This document shows positions 18,138 to 27,260 of a DNA stretch of 64,000 nt, in pieces. Source of the DNA: an uncultured Ignavibacterium sp. (lineage in GTDB: Bacteria > Bacteroidota > Ignavibacteria > Ignavibacteriales > Ignavibacteriaceae); the NCBI GenBank assembly GCA_937942875.1, contig CALEBT010000011.1, positions 36,385-100,384 on the forward strand. Direction: 5' to 3'. Position numbers and translations under genes: made by a program. The notes under the pieces are model-generated. The model saw nothing but the letters and a program-made list of their open reading frames with translations, was not told the DNA's origin and ran no database searches. Position 1 is the first letter of the stretch. Each line of letters starts with the position of its first letter.

Positions 18138-18655
18138 TGAGTAGAGTCTTTTTCGTTAATAAAATCTTTGATAATTTTTTCTGTATCAGGTGTATAACCT
18201 TTAATTAAGTTAAAAGTTGAAGGGACTACAGAATAAGTCTGCTCATAAAAAACAGAATTCTTCTTAGTTTTTTCTTCAGGAAAGTCAAAGATATCAAGAA
18301 AGAGAAAAATTGCACTTACAAAAAACAAAATTTGAAGTCCGCCGATAAAACCACCAACTAATTTATTGAGAAGAGAATTTATTTTATCAAAAGGATGAAT
18401 AATCCTTTTCAGGATTGAAAAGATTAAAATTGTTGTAAAGAATATCAGAATGCCGGCTAATATTTCAGCAAAATAATATTCTATATCAAAATGCTTTTCA
18501 ATAAATAATCCAAAATTATCTTTAAACAAAGCGGCAAAAACTATAGCAAGGATAAAGCCAACAAATCCAATTAGCTTACGTAGGAAGCCATCTTTATAAC
18601 CAAGAATAAAACCGATTAGTAATGCAACAACTATTAAAATATCTATTATATTCAA
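18134..18655 (-). CDS. cvpA: CvpA-family membrane protein
   Basis: A 173-residue protein with four hydrophobic segments (about 4-19, 26-46, 61-82 and 103-123), starting MNIIDILIVVALLIGFILGYKDG, the usual CvpA opening. Family members are inner-membrane proteins needed for colicin V production and envelope stress tolerance in Escherichia coli; their molecular activity is not clear. The gene lies between the YqeY-type gene (2 bases upstream) and mutS2 (4-base overlap); a cvpA-mutS2 pair is common in this group. Confidence 0.88.
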   Translation of the reverse strand: MNIIDILIVVALLIGFILGYKDGFLRKLIGFVGFILAIVFAALFKDNFGLFIEKHFDIEYYFAEILAGILIFFTTILIFSILKRIIHPFDKINSLLNKLVGGFIGGLQILFFVSAIFLFLDIFDFPEEKTKKNSVFYEQTYSVVPSTFNLIKGYTPDTEKIIKDFINEKDSTQ

Positions 18656-18657
18656 TT

Positions 18658-19104
18658 TTATATTAAAAGTTTTTCAACAATTTTTCTTATCACGCTACCA
18701 TCAGCTTTCCCCTTCAGTGTTTTTGCAGCAGTTGGCATCACTTTAGAGAAATCTTCTTTACCTTTTGCATTGAGTTCTGAAATAATCTTTTTTACTTCAA
18801 CTTCAATCTCTTCCTCAGTTAATTGTTTGGGCAAATATTCCATAATTATCTGCAATTCTTTTTCTTCTTTTTCAGCCAAATCCAATCTACCGGCATTTTT
18901 GAATTGCTCAATAGATTCTTTTCTTTTCTTTGCAGCTGCATTCAATATATTAAGTTCATCACTCTCAGCAATTTCTTTTCCTGAGCCACTTTTTTCAAAT
19001 TCCAGAATCAAAGCTCTGATTGATCTGATAGTATTTAGTCTATCCTTGTCACCGGATTTCATTGCCTCTTTCAAATCCTGATTTATTTTTTCTTTTAAGT
19101 TCAT
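18658..19104 (-). CDS. GatB/YqeY domain protein
   Basis: A 148-residue helical protein that starts MNLKEKINQDLKEAMKSGDK and has the family segment LNTIRSIRALILEFEKS and later MEYLPKQLTEEEIE. YqeY proteins resemble the tail domain of the GatB amidotransferase subunit and are thought to contact tRNA; no reaction is established. It starts 19 bases after the terminator that follows exbD, and is the first gene of the block that runs into cvpA and mutS2. Confidence 0.92.
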   Translation of the reverse strand: MNLKEKINQDLKEAMKSGDKDRLNTIRSIRALILEFEKSGSGKEIAESDELNILNAAAKKRKESIEQFKNAGRLDLAEKEEKELQIIMEYLPKQLTEEEIEVEVKKIISELNAKGKEDFSKVMPTAAKTLKGKADGSVIRKIVEKLLI

Positions 19105-19123
19105 TGTATTCCTCCATAAAATG

Positions 19124-19156
19124 AAAAGGCAGGTTAGTTACTGAAACAGACCTGCC
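19124..19156 (-). terminator. Intrinsic terminator after the second exbD
   Basis: GGCAGGT and ACCTGCC form a perfect 7-base stem around a 15-base loop, followed on the minus strand by TTTTCATTTTA. It lies 26 bases after the exbD stop and ends 19 bases before the YqeY-type gene, so the exbB-exbD-exbD unit probably ends here and the next genes depend on read-through or an internal promoter. Confidence 0.75.
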
Positions 19157-19181
19157 TGAAAATGTAATTACTGAAGATAAT

Positions 19182-19595
19182 TTATATTCGAAGTGTGGCA
19201 GAGTAGTTAATTCTAAGGCAATAGGCTTTACGCAAGGCCTGCTGTATATCAGTAACTAAGCCCATATCGATACCCTGATCGATTCTGAGAGAAACAATCA
19301 CATTAGGTAAAGCTTGTCTTTTTGAATACATAATTTTTTCAATTTCATCAAACTGAACAATACTATCATTAATCTGAATTCTTTTATCTCTACCAACCCA
19401 AATGTAAGAAATCAACCTTTTGTTCTCAATCTTTTCAATTGCCTGTGCTTCAGGTAGTTTATAATCAACATAAACTTCAACTTCCCTTAAGGTTGTAGTC
19501 ACCATAAAAAACAAAAGCAACATAAAAACTATATCAGGCATTGATGAAGTTGGAATTTCTTGTTTTGTACTAGCTCTTCTTTTTTCAAAATGCAT
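19182..19595 (-). CDS. exbD: ExbD/TolR-family proton-channel partner (second copy)
   Basis: A 137-residue protein with a short cytoplasmic N-terminus, one membrane helix (about 21-37, PDIVFMLLLFFMVTTT) containing the conserved proton-pathway Asp at its start, and a periplasmic domain. It works with an ExbB-type channel to turn proton flow into energy for outer-membrane processes. The C-terminal region ends with RINYSATLRI. Both ExbD copies carry the same IPTSSM lead-in before the helix but differ strongly in the periplasmic part, so they are probably paralogues acting together. Confidence 0.9.
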   Translation of the reverse strand: MHFEKRRASTKQEIPTSSMPDIVFMLLLFFMVTTTLREVEVYVDYKLPEAQAIEKIENKRLISYIWVGRDKRIQINDSIVQFDEIEKIMYSKRQALPNVIVSLRIDQGIDMGLVTDIQQALRKAYCLRINYSATLRI

Positions 19596-19610
19596 ATTGA
19601 ATCCTTCTGA

Positions 19611-20141
19611 TTATTTAACTACTTCAGGTTCAGCAAGTGAAATAATAATTGGAACCTCTTCTTTGATCACTTCCTGTTGTTCAGCATTCAAGTCAATAAA
19701 TTTCTTCCCGAATCTGGAATTTGACAGCTCGTCTCTAACTTCAAAAAAAGCTAATTTAATCTGATCAAGAGCAGCAATATATTGTTTATATACTGTTTTC
19801 CTATCGGTCTTTAATGAGACTATCATTTTTTTGTTAGAAGGCAGACCGATTTTTTTCTCTATCCTAGGCTTAATTGTGTTTTTAATTTGAAGAATAGATA
19901 CAAAATCACCATCAATAAGAACATCACCATTTTCGTTTATTAAAACTGATGCCATTCTATCGGGATCGACTTTAACGGTAACCATTTCTTCAGGTGGAAC
20001 ATATTCAGGAAGGGTTAATCCCAAACCAGTATCAACATCAATAACTGTTGCAACAAGAAAGAACAATAACAAGAGAAATGCTATGTCCGCCATTGATGAA
20101 GTTGGGATAGCAGCTTCTGGAATTTTTTTCTTTTTAAGCAT
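19611..20141 (-). CDS. exbD: ExbD/TolR-family proton-channel partner (first copy)
   Basis: A 176-residue ExbD-like protein: basic start MLKKKKIPEAAIPTSSMADI, one membrane helix (about 19-35) with the conserved Asp19, then a periplasmic domain with TLPEYVPPEEMVTVKV and an acidic extended C-terminus (about 155-176) that the second copy lacks. It lies 20 bases after exbB and 15 bases before the second exbD. An exbB-exbD-exbD order is common in Bacteroidota and relatives and would give a hetero-oligomeric stator. Confidence 0.92.
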   Translation of the reverse strand: MLKKKKIPEAAIPTSSMADIAFLLLLFFLVATVIDVDTGLGLTLPEYVPPEEMVTVKVDPDRMASVLINENGDVLIDGDFVSILQIKNTIKPRIEKKIGLPSNKKMIVSLKTDRKTVYKQYIAALDQIKLAFFEVRDELSNSRFGKKFIDLNAEQQEVIKEEVPIIISLAEPEVVK

Positions 20142-20161
20142 ATATCATTAAACTCGATAAA

Positions 20162-20848
20162 TTATTTTTTTAATTCATAAAGAGCATCAATCAATTCAAT
20201 TGAGCTTTGTTCCATATCTCCTACTAATCTGTCAATTCTTGAAACGAAATAATTGTAGAATATCTGGAGAATCATAGCTACAACAAGTCCGAATAATGTG
20301 GTTAATAACGCTACAGAGATACCAGATGCAACGATTGCGGGAGAAATCTGAGCAGCTTCCTTAATAGCATCAAATGCTTCAATCATACCTTGAACTGTTC
20401 CGGTAAATCCAAGCATTGGTGCAATTGTAATAAATGTTGAAATCCAAATGAGTCCTCTTTCTAAGAATCCCATTTCAACTGCACCGTAGGCCATAATAGC
20501 TTTTTCTGCGGCATCGAGTCCTTCATTATATCTTAGGAGACCAGCATAAAAAACTGAAGCAACAGGTCCGCGAGTATTTTCGCAAACTTTTTTTGCAGCT
20601 TCTACTCCACCTTCGTCAAGTGCCTTCTTAATTTTAATGATAAAATCTTTGGTGTTAACTCTTGCTCTAGTTAAAGACCAGAATCTTTCAAATGAGAATG
20701 CTAAGCCAATTATTAAACTGGCAAGAATTGGCCACATAAATCCACCACCAGCATTAAATTTTTCTACTAACCAATTCAATGCACCGCCTTGATTTGAAGC
20801 TTGAGCCACAACATTAAATATCGATGAGATGTTTGCAAAAATATCCAT
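20162..20848 (-). CDS. exbB: MotA/TolQ/ExbB-family proton channel
   Basis: A 228-residue inner-membrane protein with three hydrophobic segments (about 36-54, 134-154 and 169-195). The family core GLIWISTFITIAPMLGFTGTVQG and the later ASGISVALLTTLFGLVVA are clearly present. It forms the pentameric channel that pairs with ExbD to drive TonB- or Tol-type work. It is the first gene of exbB-exbD-exbD, with an AGGAGG site before the ATG and an inverted repeat further upstream. Confidence 0.94.
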   Translation of the reverse strand: MDIFANISSIFNVVAQASNQGGALNWLVEKFNAGGGFMWPILASLIIGLAFSFERFWSLTRARVNTKDFIIKIKKALDEGGVEAAKKVCENTRGPVASVFYAGLLRYNEGLDAAEKAIMAYGAVEMGFLERGLIWISTFITIAPMLGFTGTVQGMIEAFDAIKEAAQISPAIVASGISVALLTTLFGLVVAMILQIFYNYFVSRIDRLVGDMEQSSIELIDALYELKK

Positions 20849-21045
20849 AAAAGATATCCTCCTAAATGTATATGATTATAGTTTTTGTTTGATTTCTTAT
20901 TTGCAACATTTCAAAAAAATGTTGGCACTACAATAAAGATTTAATTATTCAAAGTCAATAAAATTATTTTAAATTAAACGTTATATTTATTAGGATTTTT
21001 CAAGTTTTTCATTAAATTTATATAAAATGTCGAATTAGAAAAAAA
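20849..21045. promoter_or_regulatory. Intergenic region before exbB with an inverted repeat
   Basis: This 197-base gap separates the stop of the T9SS cargo gene from exbB. It holds a perfect 8-base inverted repeat, CAACATTT (20904-20911) and AAATGTTG (20917-20924), with a 5-base spacer, about 55 bases before the exbB start. A TATAAT-like hexamer lies between it and the Shine-Dalgarno site (AGGAGG). I could not place a convincing full promoter. No terminator hairpin for the upstream cargo gene is visible. Confidence 0.45.
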
Positions 21046-24000
21046 TCATTTCAGATAAACAAGTTTTTTAGTTTGTTTAAACAATACTCCTTCAGAGTTA
21101 ACTTCACTTACTGATAATTGATAAAAATATGTTCCACTCGCTAAATTATATTCTGAAGGGTTAAAAAGAATTTCATAATTTCCTGCATTTTTATTTTCAT
21201 TAATCAAAGAGGCTACTTCTCTACCGAGAACATCAAAAACAGTTAATTTAACTGATTTTTCATTACTTAAACCAATTTCAGGAATGCTAAATTTAATTTT
21301 TGTAGTCGGATTAAATGGATTTGGATAATTTTGTTCCAAAGTAAATTGATCTGGTATTCCTACAAAAGCTTTAACCTCACCATAAAATTTATAAGTTCCA
21401 TCAAAATCAATTTGCTTTATTCTATAAATATATTCTCCGTTAATTAGATTTTTATCAGTGAAACTGTAGAAAGACATCTGAGAGGTAGTACCGTTTCCCG
21501 ATACAAATCCTATAGATTTCCAATCGTTTTTAATATCATCAGAAGTTCTTCTTTCAATTTCAAAACCTTTATTGTTTAATTCTGTAATGGTTGTCCAATT
21601 AAGGATTACATTATTTCCATTAACTTTTGCTGTTAATCCAGATAGTTCAACTGGAATAATATTTTCACCTCCGGAGAAACAAACTATTCGACCGTCTCTC
21701 GAGCCAGCGACAAATTCTCTGCTAAAATTGCCGTCGATATCTGCTAAATCAACAACGTGCTCAGCAGCAGTAGAATTGCCCCCAGAACCGAAAGCATAAT
21801 TGAATTTATTTTGACCACTGACACCATCAAAAATGTGCACGAGATTATTTAAGGATGCTGTTCCAACTTCCGGAATTCCATCTCCATCAAAGTCACTTAG
21901 AACATCTTTCCCAAGTATATTTCCTCCGGTTGAATTCTGCCAGATTATACTTCCATTAAGACCTTCAAGCATAAATACTGTTTGACTTATACCACTTGCT
22001 AAAATATCAGGCTTACCAGAATTATTAACATCAGGAACAACTCTCAGATCCTCAATAAATACACTGCCAATATTAGTTGACCAGATAAGAGAGCCATTTA
22101 AACCATCAATTACATAGATATTTCCGTTAATTGTTCCAACCAAAACATCAGAACTTGAGCTTCCACCAATATTAGGAATTTCCTTAACAGTCCAAGGTGC
22201 TCCATTGGTATTAAAAGTCCAAATAGGATTTCCACTTGCGTTAAATCCCATAACTTCATTTAATGTCCCAACACGAGAACCTACCGCACCACCGGCATCA
22301 GTTGAAGTAACCATATATTTTAATTTTTGTTGAGCAGATTGATCAATTCTCCAAATCTGCGAACCATTAGCACCATTCAACAAATAAACTGAAAATCTAC
22401 CTGCACCGGTTGATTCATTTCCACTTGCAGAGACTAAAACATCAGGTATCCCATCCCCAGTGAAATCTCTTTTTACATCTAATCCCATAATATCTCCATC
22501 ATCGGTAGTGGAAGGATTGCCAAATGCCCAAAGAACTGCTCCTGTTCTACCATTTAAAGCATAAACAAATTCATTTCCGCCAGCTGTACCAATAATAACA
22601 TCCTGAAAACCATCGCCATTTAAGTCTGATGCTATTTGCAAGCACTGTTCTTGTTCAACAGCACCAGTGTTGATTGAACCAAAATAAGTAGAATAAGTCC
22701 AGAGAATATCTCCCCAACCAGAACTATTACCATTAAAAACCATAGTCCAATAATTCTGAGTTGCTATTGCCATATCCATAACACCATCACCATTTATATC
22801 TTGAATCTTTTTCATAGACCTTGGATGATATTGCTGAAACGTTGTACCCGGATTATCTGGAATCTGACCTTGCCAGTAAATATTTCCAAACTCACGTTGT
22901 GGATTTACTCCCGAACCCTGCAGATACACAAATTTAACATTTCCATTTGATGCATTAGAATATACAAGTAATGAATCTGAAAAATTCTGAACCTCATTTG
23001 GATTAAACCAAACTCTGAAAGTATAACTTGCCAGTCCATTTATGTTTATAGGTGTCGTAATTCCTTGTAAGTAAAAACGATTTGATTTAAGTCTTAATGA
23101 ATCAATGGTTAAAGTTGATGTCCCTGCATTTGTAATTTTAAGCTCTCTGTACGAAGTAGAATTAGTTCTCTTTTGACCAAAATTAATTGATGTAGGATCA
23201 AATAAAATATGAGCTGCTCCGTAAACTCCACTTCCATTTAATAAGGTTCTGGAATATGGGAAATTGATATCATTATGATAAAACATAACCGAATCCTGAT
23301 AGATTTGATTAGCTGTTGGAGTAAAAGCAACTTTAAACGTATCAGTATTCCCAGGAAGAATTACTTTTGGAAGTGTAGTTACTAAAGTAAAAACTGAATT
23401 ACTGATTTTAGAAGAGTCTATAACCAGATTTGCATTACCATAGTTTCTAATCAAAATATTTTGTTCAGACGAGTTGCCAATTATGATATTGCCAAAATTC
23501 AAAGTTGTAGTAATCAAGTTAATTCCGGGAGTTCCGGAGCCTGATAAATCATACTTAAATAATTTTCTCCCTGAAGAAGCACCAACTGGTTCAGCCAATA
23601 ACCAGAAATGATTTCCATCCCAGGCTAAACCTCGTGGGTTTTGTCTTTGCCCAGGTATTTCCGGAGGGTTGAAAGAAAATAAAGTATCCTTAGTGGAAAT
23701 CTTCACTGCATAAATTTTATCAACTCCCTGAAAACCATCGTTCACCCAAAAGAGAGTATCTCCTTTAACTGCAATTCCTTGTGGTTGTAATTGAGCCGGA
23801 AATGTTAAACGTGTTGCTATCGAATCAACTATTTGTTTTGTTGTAGGATTAATTTTATAAAGTCCAACTCTGGAATCTGGCGAATAAACAGAGACCCATA
23901 AACCTGTTCCATCCCAGGCTGCACCGCCAAAATAAAAACTTGATCCAAAAATAGTTGTTGAAAGAATTGAATCAAGAACTACTCCGGTTGGACTTACTTT

Positions 24001-24315
24001 GAATAAATCGCAACGTGCAGTTTTTCTTTCAACATACCAGAAATTAGTGCCGTCAAAAGCAAGACCTTGAGATTCTCTTATCGAAGGATAATTGATAACT
24101 ATCTGCTGTACCTGTGTGCCGCTGCTGTTAACAGCATTTAAAATACCTTTACCATCTGTAGAAGAACTTGATGAAATCCAATAATTACCATTAGCATAAA
24201 CTAATCCATAACCGTTGCTGTAAAATGCTCCAGAGGGTAAATTAACTGTTTGAACTAAAGTCTGCGGAAAAAACAAATAATTGATAACGATTAAAAGCAT
24301 TAAAATTCTTTTCAT
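21046..24315 (-). CDS. Large secreted T9SS cargo protein with propeller, FG-GAP-like repeats and sorting domain
   Basis: A 1089-residue secreted protein. The signal peptide (1-18) is followed by a six-bladed-propeller-like part (about 25-265), two HYDIN/ASPM-type choice-of-anchor beta domains (about 270-470), and FG-GAP-like repeats with calcium-loop forms (about 480-880; DINGDGVMD, DLNGDGFQD, DFTGDGIPD, DFDGDGIPE). A fibronectin-like stalk (about 885-985, starting IPVELSGLTAKVNG) leads to a type A T9SS sorting domain with FTLEQNYPNPFNPTTKI. The C-terminal domain directs export across the outer membrane. The function of the displayed part is unknown; adhesion or binding fits the repeats. Confidence 0.88.
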   Translation of the reverse strand: MKRILMLLIVINYLFFPQTLVQTVNLPSGAFYSNGYGLVYANGNYWISSSSSTDGKGILNAVNSSGTQVQQIVINYPSIRESQGLAFDGTNFWYVERKTARCDLFKVSPTGVVLDSILSTTIFGSSFYFGGAAWDGTGLWVSVYSPDSRVGLYKINPTTKQIVDSIATRLTFPAQLQPQGIAVKGDTLFWVNDGFQGVDKIYAVKISTKDTLFSFNPPEIPGQRQNPRGLAWDGNHFWLLAEPVGASSGRKLFKYDLSGSGTPGINLITTTLNFGNIIIGNSSEQNILIRNYGNANLVIDSSKISNSVFTLVTTLPKVILPGNTDTFKVAFTPTANQIYQDSVMFYHNDINFPYSRTLLNGSGVYGAAHILFDPTSINFGQKRTNSTSYRELKITNAGTSTLTIDSLRLKSNRFYLQGITTPININGLASYTFRVWFNPNEVQNFSDSLLVYSNASNGNVKFVYLQGSGVNPQREFGNIYWQGQIPDNPGTTFQQYHPRSMKKIQDINGDGVMDMAIATQNYWTMVFNGNSSGWGDILWTYSTYFGSINTGAVEQEQCLQIASDLNGDGFQDVIIGTAGGNEFVYALNGRTGAVLWAFGNPSTTDDGDIMGLDVKRDFTGDGIPDVLVSASGNESTGAGRFSVYLLNGANGSQIWRIDQSAQQKLKYMVTSTDAGGAVGSRVGTLNEVMGFNASGNPIWTFNTNGAPWTVKEIPNIGGSSSSDVLVGTINGNIYVIDGLNGSLIWSTNIGSVFIEDLRVVPDVNNSGKPDILASGISQTVFMLEGLNGSIIWQNSTGGNILGKDVLSDFDGDGIPEVGTASLNNLVHIFDGVSGQNKFNYAFGSGGNSTAAEHVVDLADIDGNFSREFVAGSRDGRIVCFSGGENIIPVELSGLTAKVNGNNVILNWTTITELNNKGFEIERRTSDDIKNDWKSIGFVSGNGTTSQMSFYSFTDKNLINGEYIYRIKQIDFDGTYKFYGEVKAFVGIPDQFTLEQNYPNPFNPTTKIKFSIPEIGLSNEKSVKLTVFDVLGREVASLINENKNAGNYEILFNPSEYNLASGTYFYQLSVSEVNSEGVLFKQTKKLVYLK

Positions 24316-24327
24316 AGTATCTCCCTT

Positions 24328-24735
24328 TTATTTTCTTGGATTTTCTTTAACAAAATTTTTTATATAATCTACAATAAGCTGAGTGGATGCACCGGGAGTA
24401 AATATTTCACCCACACCCATAGATTTTAATTTTTGAATATCTTCATCAGCAATAATACCTCCGCCTGTAACAAGAATATCACTAACTCCTCTTTCCTTTA
24501 ATAAATTGATAATTCTGGGGAAAATTGTCATATGTGCACCTGAGAGAATACTAACCCCGATAACATCAACGTCTTCCTGAATGGCTGCTTCTACAATCAT
24601 CTCAGGAGTTTGACGCAGTCCTGTATAAATAACTTCCATACCCGCATCTCTTAAAGCAGCAGCAATAACTTTTGCACCTCTGTCGTGGCCATCAAGTCCT
24701 GCCTTGGCTACCAGTACTCTGATTTTTTTATCCAT
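24328..24735 (-). CDS. Cobalamin-binding C-terminal subunit of methylmalonyl-CoA-type mutase
   Basis: A 135-residue stand-alone B12-binding domain. The signature [18 protein letters not shown] contains DxHxxG (Asp15, His17, Gly20), where the His replaces the lower ligand of cobalamin; [12 protein letters not shown] and [13 protein letters not shown] complete the Rossmann-like fold. Such small subunits pair with a separate catalytic mutase chain that rearranges methylmalonyl-CoA and succinyl-CoA. The catalytic chain is not in the window. It overlaps the HIT gene by 8 bases and precedes the T9SS cargo gene by 12 bases. Confidence 0.92.
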   Translation of the reverse strand: MDKKIRVLVAKAGLDGHDRGAKVIAAALRDAGMEVIYTGLRQTPEMIVEAAIQEDVDVIGVSILSGAHMTIFPRIINLLKERGVSDILVTGGGIIADEDIQKLKSMGVGEIFTPGASTQLIVDYIKNFVKENPRK

Positions 24736-25159
24736 TTAACTGCCCGCTGTATATTTCAATGAATTCTTTCATTTTTGCTGAAATGGTCTTCAGTTCATTT
24801 TCATTATATGATTTAGAGATCAAATTGAATTTGAAGTCATTTTCAAATCTTGGAATAATGTGGAAATGAAAATGAAAAATACGCTGTCCTGCTGCTACTC
24901 CGTTATTCGACATTGTATTGAATCCATCTGCTGATGTGGCTCGTTTAACAATTCCGGCAAGGAATTGAACACGGGAAATTAGTTTATGAAGCATATCTTC
25001 CGGAACTGTCAGGAAGTTATCATAGTGCTGTTTGGTAAGAACCAGCAAGTGCCCGTAATTGATAGGATTGATATCCAGAAAGGCGATGATATCTTCATCT
25101 TCATATATTATTTCTGATGGAGCTTCTTTTTTAATGATGTCACAAAAAATGCAATCCAT
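24728..25159 (-). CDS. HIT-family nucleotide hydrolase/transferase
   Basis: A 143-residue histidine-triad protein. It opens [20 protein letters not shown] with the zinc-type CxxC, has [13 protein letters not shown], and ends its core with the triad [10 protein letters not shown] (His96, His98, His100), where the middle His is the catalytic nucleophile. Family members hydrolyse adenosine phosphoramidates or related dinucleotides. The substrate here is not known. It is translationally coupled to the B12-binding gene by an 8-base overlap. Confidence 0.93.
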   Translation of the reverse strand: MDCIFCDIIKKEAPSEIIYEDEDIIAFLDINPINYGHLLVLTKQHYDNFLTVPEDMLHKLISRVQFLAGIVKRATSADGFNTMSNNGVAAGQRIFHFHFHIIPRFENDFKFNLISKSYNENELKTISAKMKEFIEIYSGQLNG

Positions 25160-25222
25160 AAGTGACCTCTTATTGTTATATTAAAATTAATCAAAAATAA
25201 TTTCTGTTAAAAGATTTGGACG

Positions 25223-26182
25223 CTATAAAATATATTCTTTTTCTCTGCCAAATATTCCGAATAATCCGCCGGTGTGAACAAATAAATATTTCATCCCCAA
25301 ATCTTTTTTCAAAAAGTTATGATAGTACGCATAAAATGCTTTACCTGTATATGCAGGATCGAATAAAATTCCTGATTCAGATGCAAACTTTTTAATTAGT
25401 TTAATTTTATCCTGATTGATTTTTTTATATCCCTCTGTTGAATATCCATCCAGGACAATCAATTTATCAACTGATAAATGTACATCAATATTAAATTCGT
25501 TAATTAGAGCCTTTGCGAGATTCAAGATTTTATTTCTTATTGTTTCGGCATCATATAAAACATTAACAACTATCACTTTTGTCTTATAATTAGATTTGGA
25601 AAGGGCTGCTAAAATTCCTGCAGCAGTTCCACCAGAACCTGCTGCAACTACAATACCATCTAATTTATTCAAATCAGTTTGTGAAGATAACTCAGAGACA
25701 AAATTAAAATAGCCATAACTGCCAATTACATTTGCTCCTCCTTCGGGAATTACATAAGCATTTAATCCATTTCTCTTTTTGAGAAGTTGAGAATCTTTAA
25801 ACATTATTTCATTTACATTATCAAATTCTCTCTTATTAAGAAATTTTATTTCAGCACCACACATTTTGCTCAGGAAAAGATTTCCACTATAGTTTGACTT
25901 TTCTTTACCCCATAAAAAAAGTTTTGTATTTAATCCGAGTCTTTTTGCAGCTAAAGTAACTGCACGGGCGTGATTTGATTGTTCACCGCCGCAAGTAAAA
26001 ATTATATCGGCTTTTTTCTTTTTTGCATCGTGTAGTAAATATTCAAGTTTTCTGATTTTATTTCCAGATAACTCACAACCTGTTAAATCATCTCTTTTAA
26101 TAATAAACTTTTTGTTTTCAAAATTGCAGATTTCGAGAGGAGTTGGAATTAAAGCAAGATTAATTTTGTTTATTGATTTCAT
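25223..26182 (-). CDS. D-cysteine desulfhydrase / ACC deaminase-family PLP enzyme
   Basis: A 319-residue fold-type II PLP enzyme. The cofactor Lys is in ELSGNKIRKLEYLL (Lys42), followed by FTCGGEQSNHARAVTLAAKR with the Ser-Asn-His that bind the substrate carboxylate, and a glycine loop GIVVAAGSGGTAAGILA for the PLP phosphate. Family members release pyruvate and ammonia, with sulfide or not, from D-cysteine, ACC or related amino acids; sequence alone does not choose. It overlaps kdsB by 4 bases in a run of unrelated genes. Confidence 0.88.
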   Translation of the reverse strand: MKSINKINLALIPTPLEICNFENKKFIIKRDDLTGCELSGNKIRKLEYLLHDAKKKKADIIFTCGGEQSNHARAVTLAAKRLGLNTKLFLWGKEKSNYSGNLFLSKMCGAEIKFLNKREFDNVNEIMFKDSQLLKKRNGLNAYVIPEGGANVIGSYGYFNFVSELSSQTDLNKLDGIVVAAGSGGTAAGILAALSKSNYKTKVIVVNVLYDAETIRNKILNLAKALINEFNIDVHLSVDKLIVLDGYSTEGYKKINQDKIKLIKKFASESGILFDPAYTGKAFYAYYHNFLKKDLGMKYLFVHTGGLFGIFGREKEYIL

Positions 26183-26970
26183 AGTGAATCTTTAAATTTA
26201 TAATAAAATTTTCTGGCAAGTTTTAAGTCCTCAGGGGTATCTATAGATATTGAGGAATAATCAGTCTGTACCATTTTAATTTTCATTCCCATCTCAAGCA
26301 TACGAAGTTGTTCAAGTTTTTCAGCTTTTTCTAAATCAGTTTGTTTAAATGAAGTAAATTTTAAAAGAGCATTTTTCCGATATGCATATAATCCAATGTG
26401 CTTAAAATATAAACCGGAATTAATAAGCTGCCTCTGAGTCTTTAATTCTCTAATATATGGAATTTTTGAACGAGAGAAATACAGAGCATAATTTTCATAA
26501 TCAAATACAACTTTGACAACTGATGGATTATCTAATTCTTTGTAATCCAATATCGGAGTCATAATAGTTGATACTTCCACTTTTGAATCAAATAACAGGG
26601 GTTCTATTGAAAGATCAATGGTCTTATAGTTAATAAAAGGCTCATCGCCCTGAATGTTTACTATAATTTCAGCATTAATAAAATTCTTAACAACATAAGC
26701 TACTCTATCCGAACCAGAATTAATATCGGATGGCGTCAAAAAATATTTTGCTCCAAAATTCTCACAAAGTTCTGCGATTTTTTGATCATCAACTGCGATG
26801 ATTATTTCATCAACTAATTTTGATTTACAAGCATTTTCATAAGTATGCTGAAGAATAGATTTTTCACCTATTTCAAGGGTTAACTTTCCAGGAAGTCTCT
26901 GCGAGGCATATCTGGCTGGGATTATTCCTACAATTATTGGCCTTTCTGTTTTAGTTTTCTTTTCGTTCAT
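26179..26970 (-). CDS. kdsB: 3-deoxy-manno-octulosonate cytidylyltransferase
   Basis: A 263-residue nucleotidyltransferase that activates Kdo as CMP-Kdo for the inner core of lipopolysaccharide. The CTP-binding start VGIIPARYASQRLPGKLTLEIG, the NIQGDEPF motif and the sugar-binding region LYAYRKNALLKF are all typical. A short N-terminal MNEKKTKTERPI extension precedes the core. It shows that the cell makes Kdo-type LPS. The gene overlaps gatC and the PLP enzyme gene by 4 bases each. Confidence 0.94.
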   Translation of the reverse strand: MNEKKTKTERPIIVGIIPARYASQRLPGKLTLEIGEKSILQHTYENACKSKLVDEIIIAVDDQKIAELCENFGAKYFLTPSDINSGSDRVAYVVKNFINAEIIVNIQGDEPFINYKTIDLSIEPLLFDSKVEVSTIMTPILDYKELDNPSVVKVVFDYENYALYFSRSKIPYIRELKTQRQLINSGLYFKHIGLYAYRKNALLKFTSFKQTDLEKAEKLEQLRMLEMGMKIKMVQTDYSSISIDTPEDLKLARKFYYKFKDSL

Positions 26971-27260
26971 TTATCTTTTATTACTTTTGGAACTCTGAAA
27001 TATTGTTCATCCTTTTCAGGTGCATTTAATAAAGCATCTTTGGTTTCTATGGAAGTTTTTAATTTATCATCACGCATCACATTAGTTACTTCCAAAGGAT
27101 GAGAAAGTGGTTGCACATCATCGGTATTTATTTCATTTAATTTGTTCATATACTCCAAAATGTCATTAAACTGACTTGTAAACTTTTCAATTTCTTCTTC
27201 ACTGAAATTTAGTTTAGCAAGTTTTGCAATTTTTATTATTTCTTTTTTATCAACGCTCAT
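26967..27260 (-). CDS. gatC: Asp-tRNA(Asn)/Glu-tRNA(Gln) amidotransferase subunit C
   Basis: A 97-residue helical protein starting MSVDKKEIIKIAKLAKLNFS, with FNDILEYMNKLNEINTDDV and the PLSHPLEVTNVMRDD hook that links GatA and GatB. GatCAB forms Gln-tRNA or Asn-tRNA by amidating mischarged tRNA. gatA and gatB are not in this window, so the operon is split. It overlaps plsC and kdsB by 4 bases each. Confidence 0.94.
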   Translation of the reverse strand: MSVDKKEIIKIAKLAKLNFSEEEIEKFTSQFNDILEYMNKLNEINTDDVQPLSHPLEVTNVMRDDKLKTSIETKDALLNAPEKDEQYFRVPKVIKDK

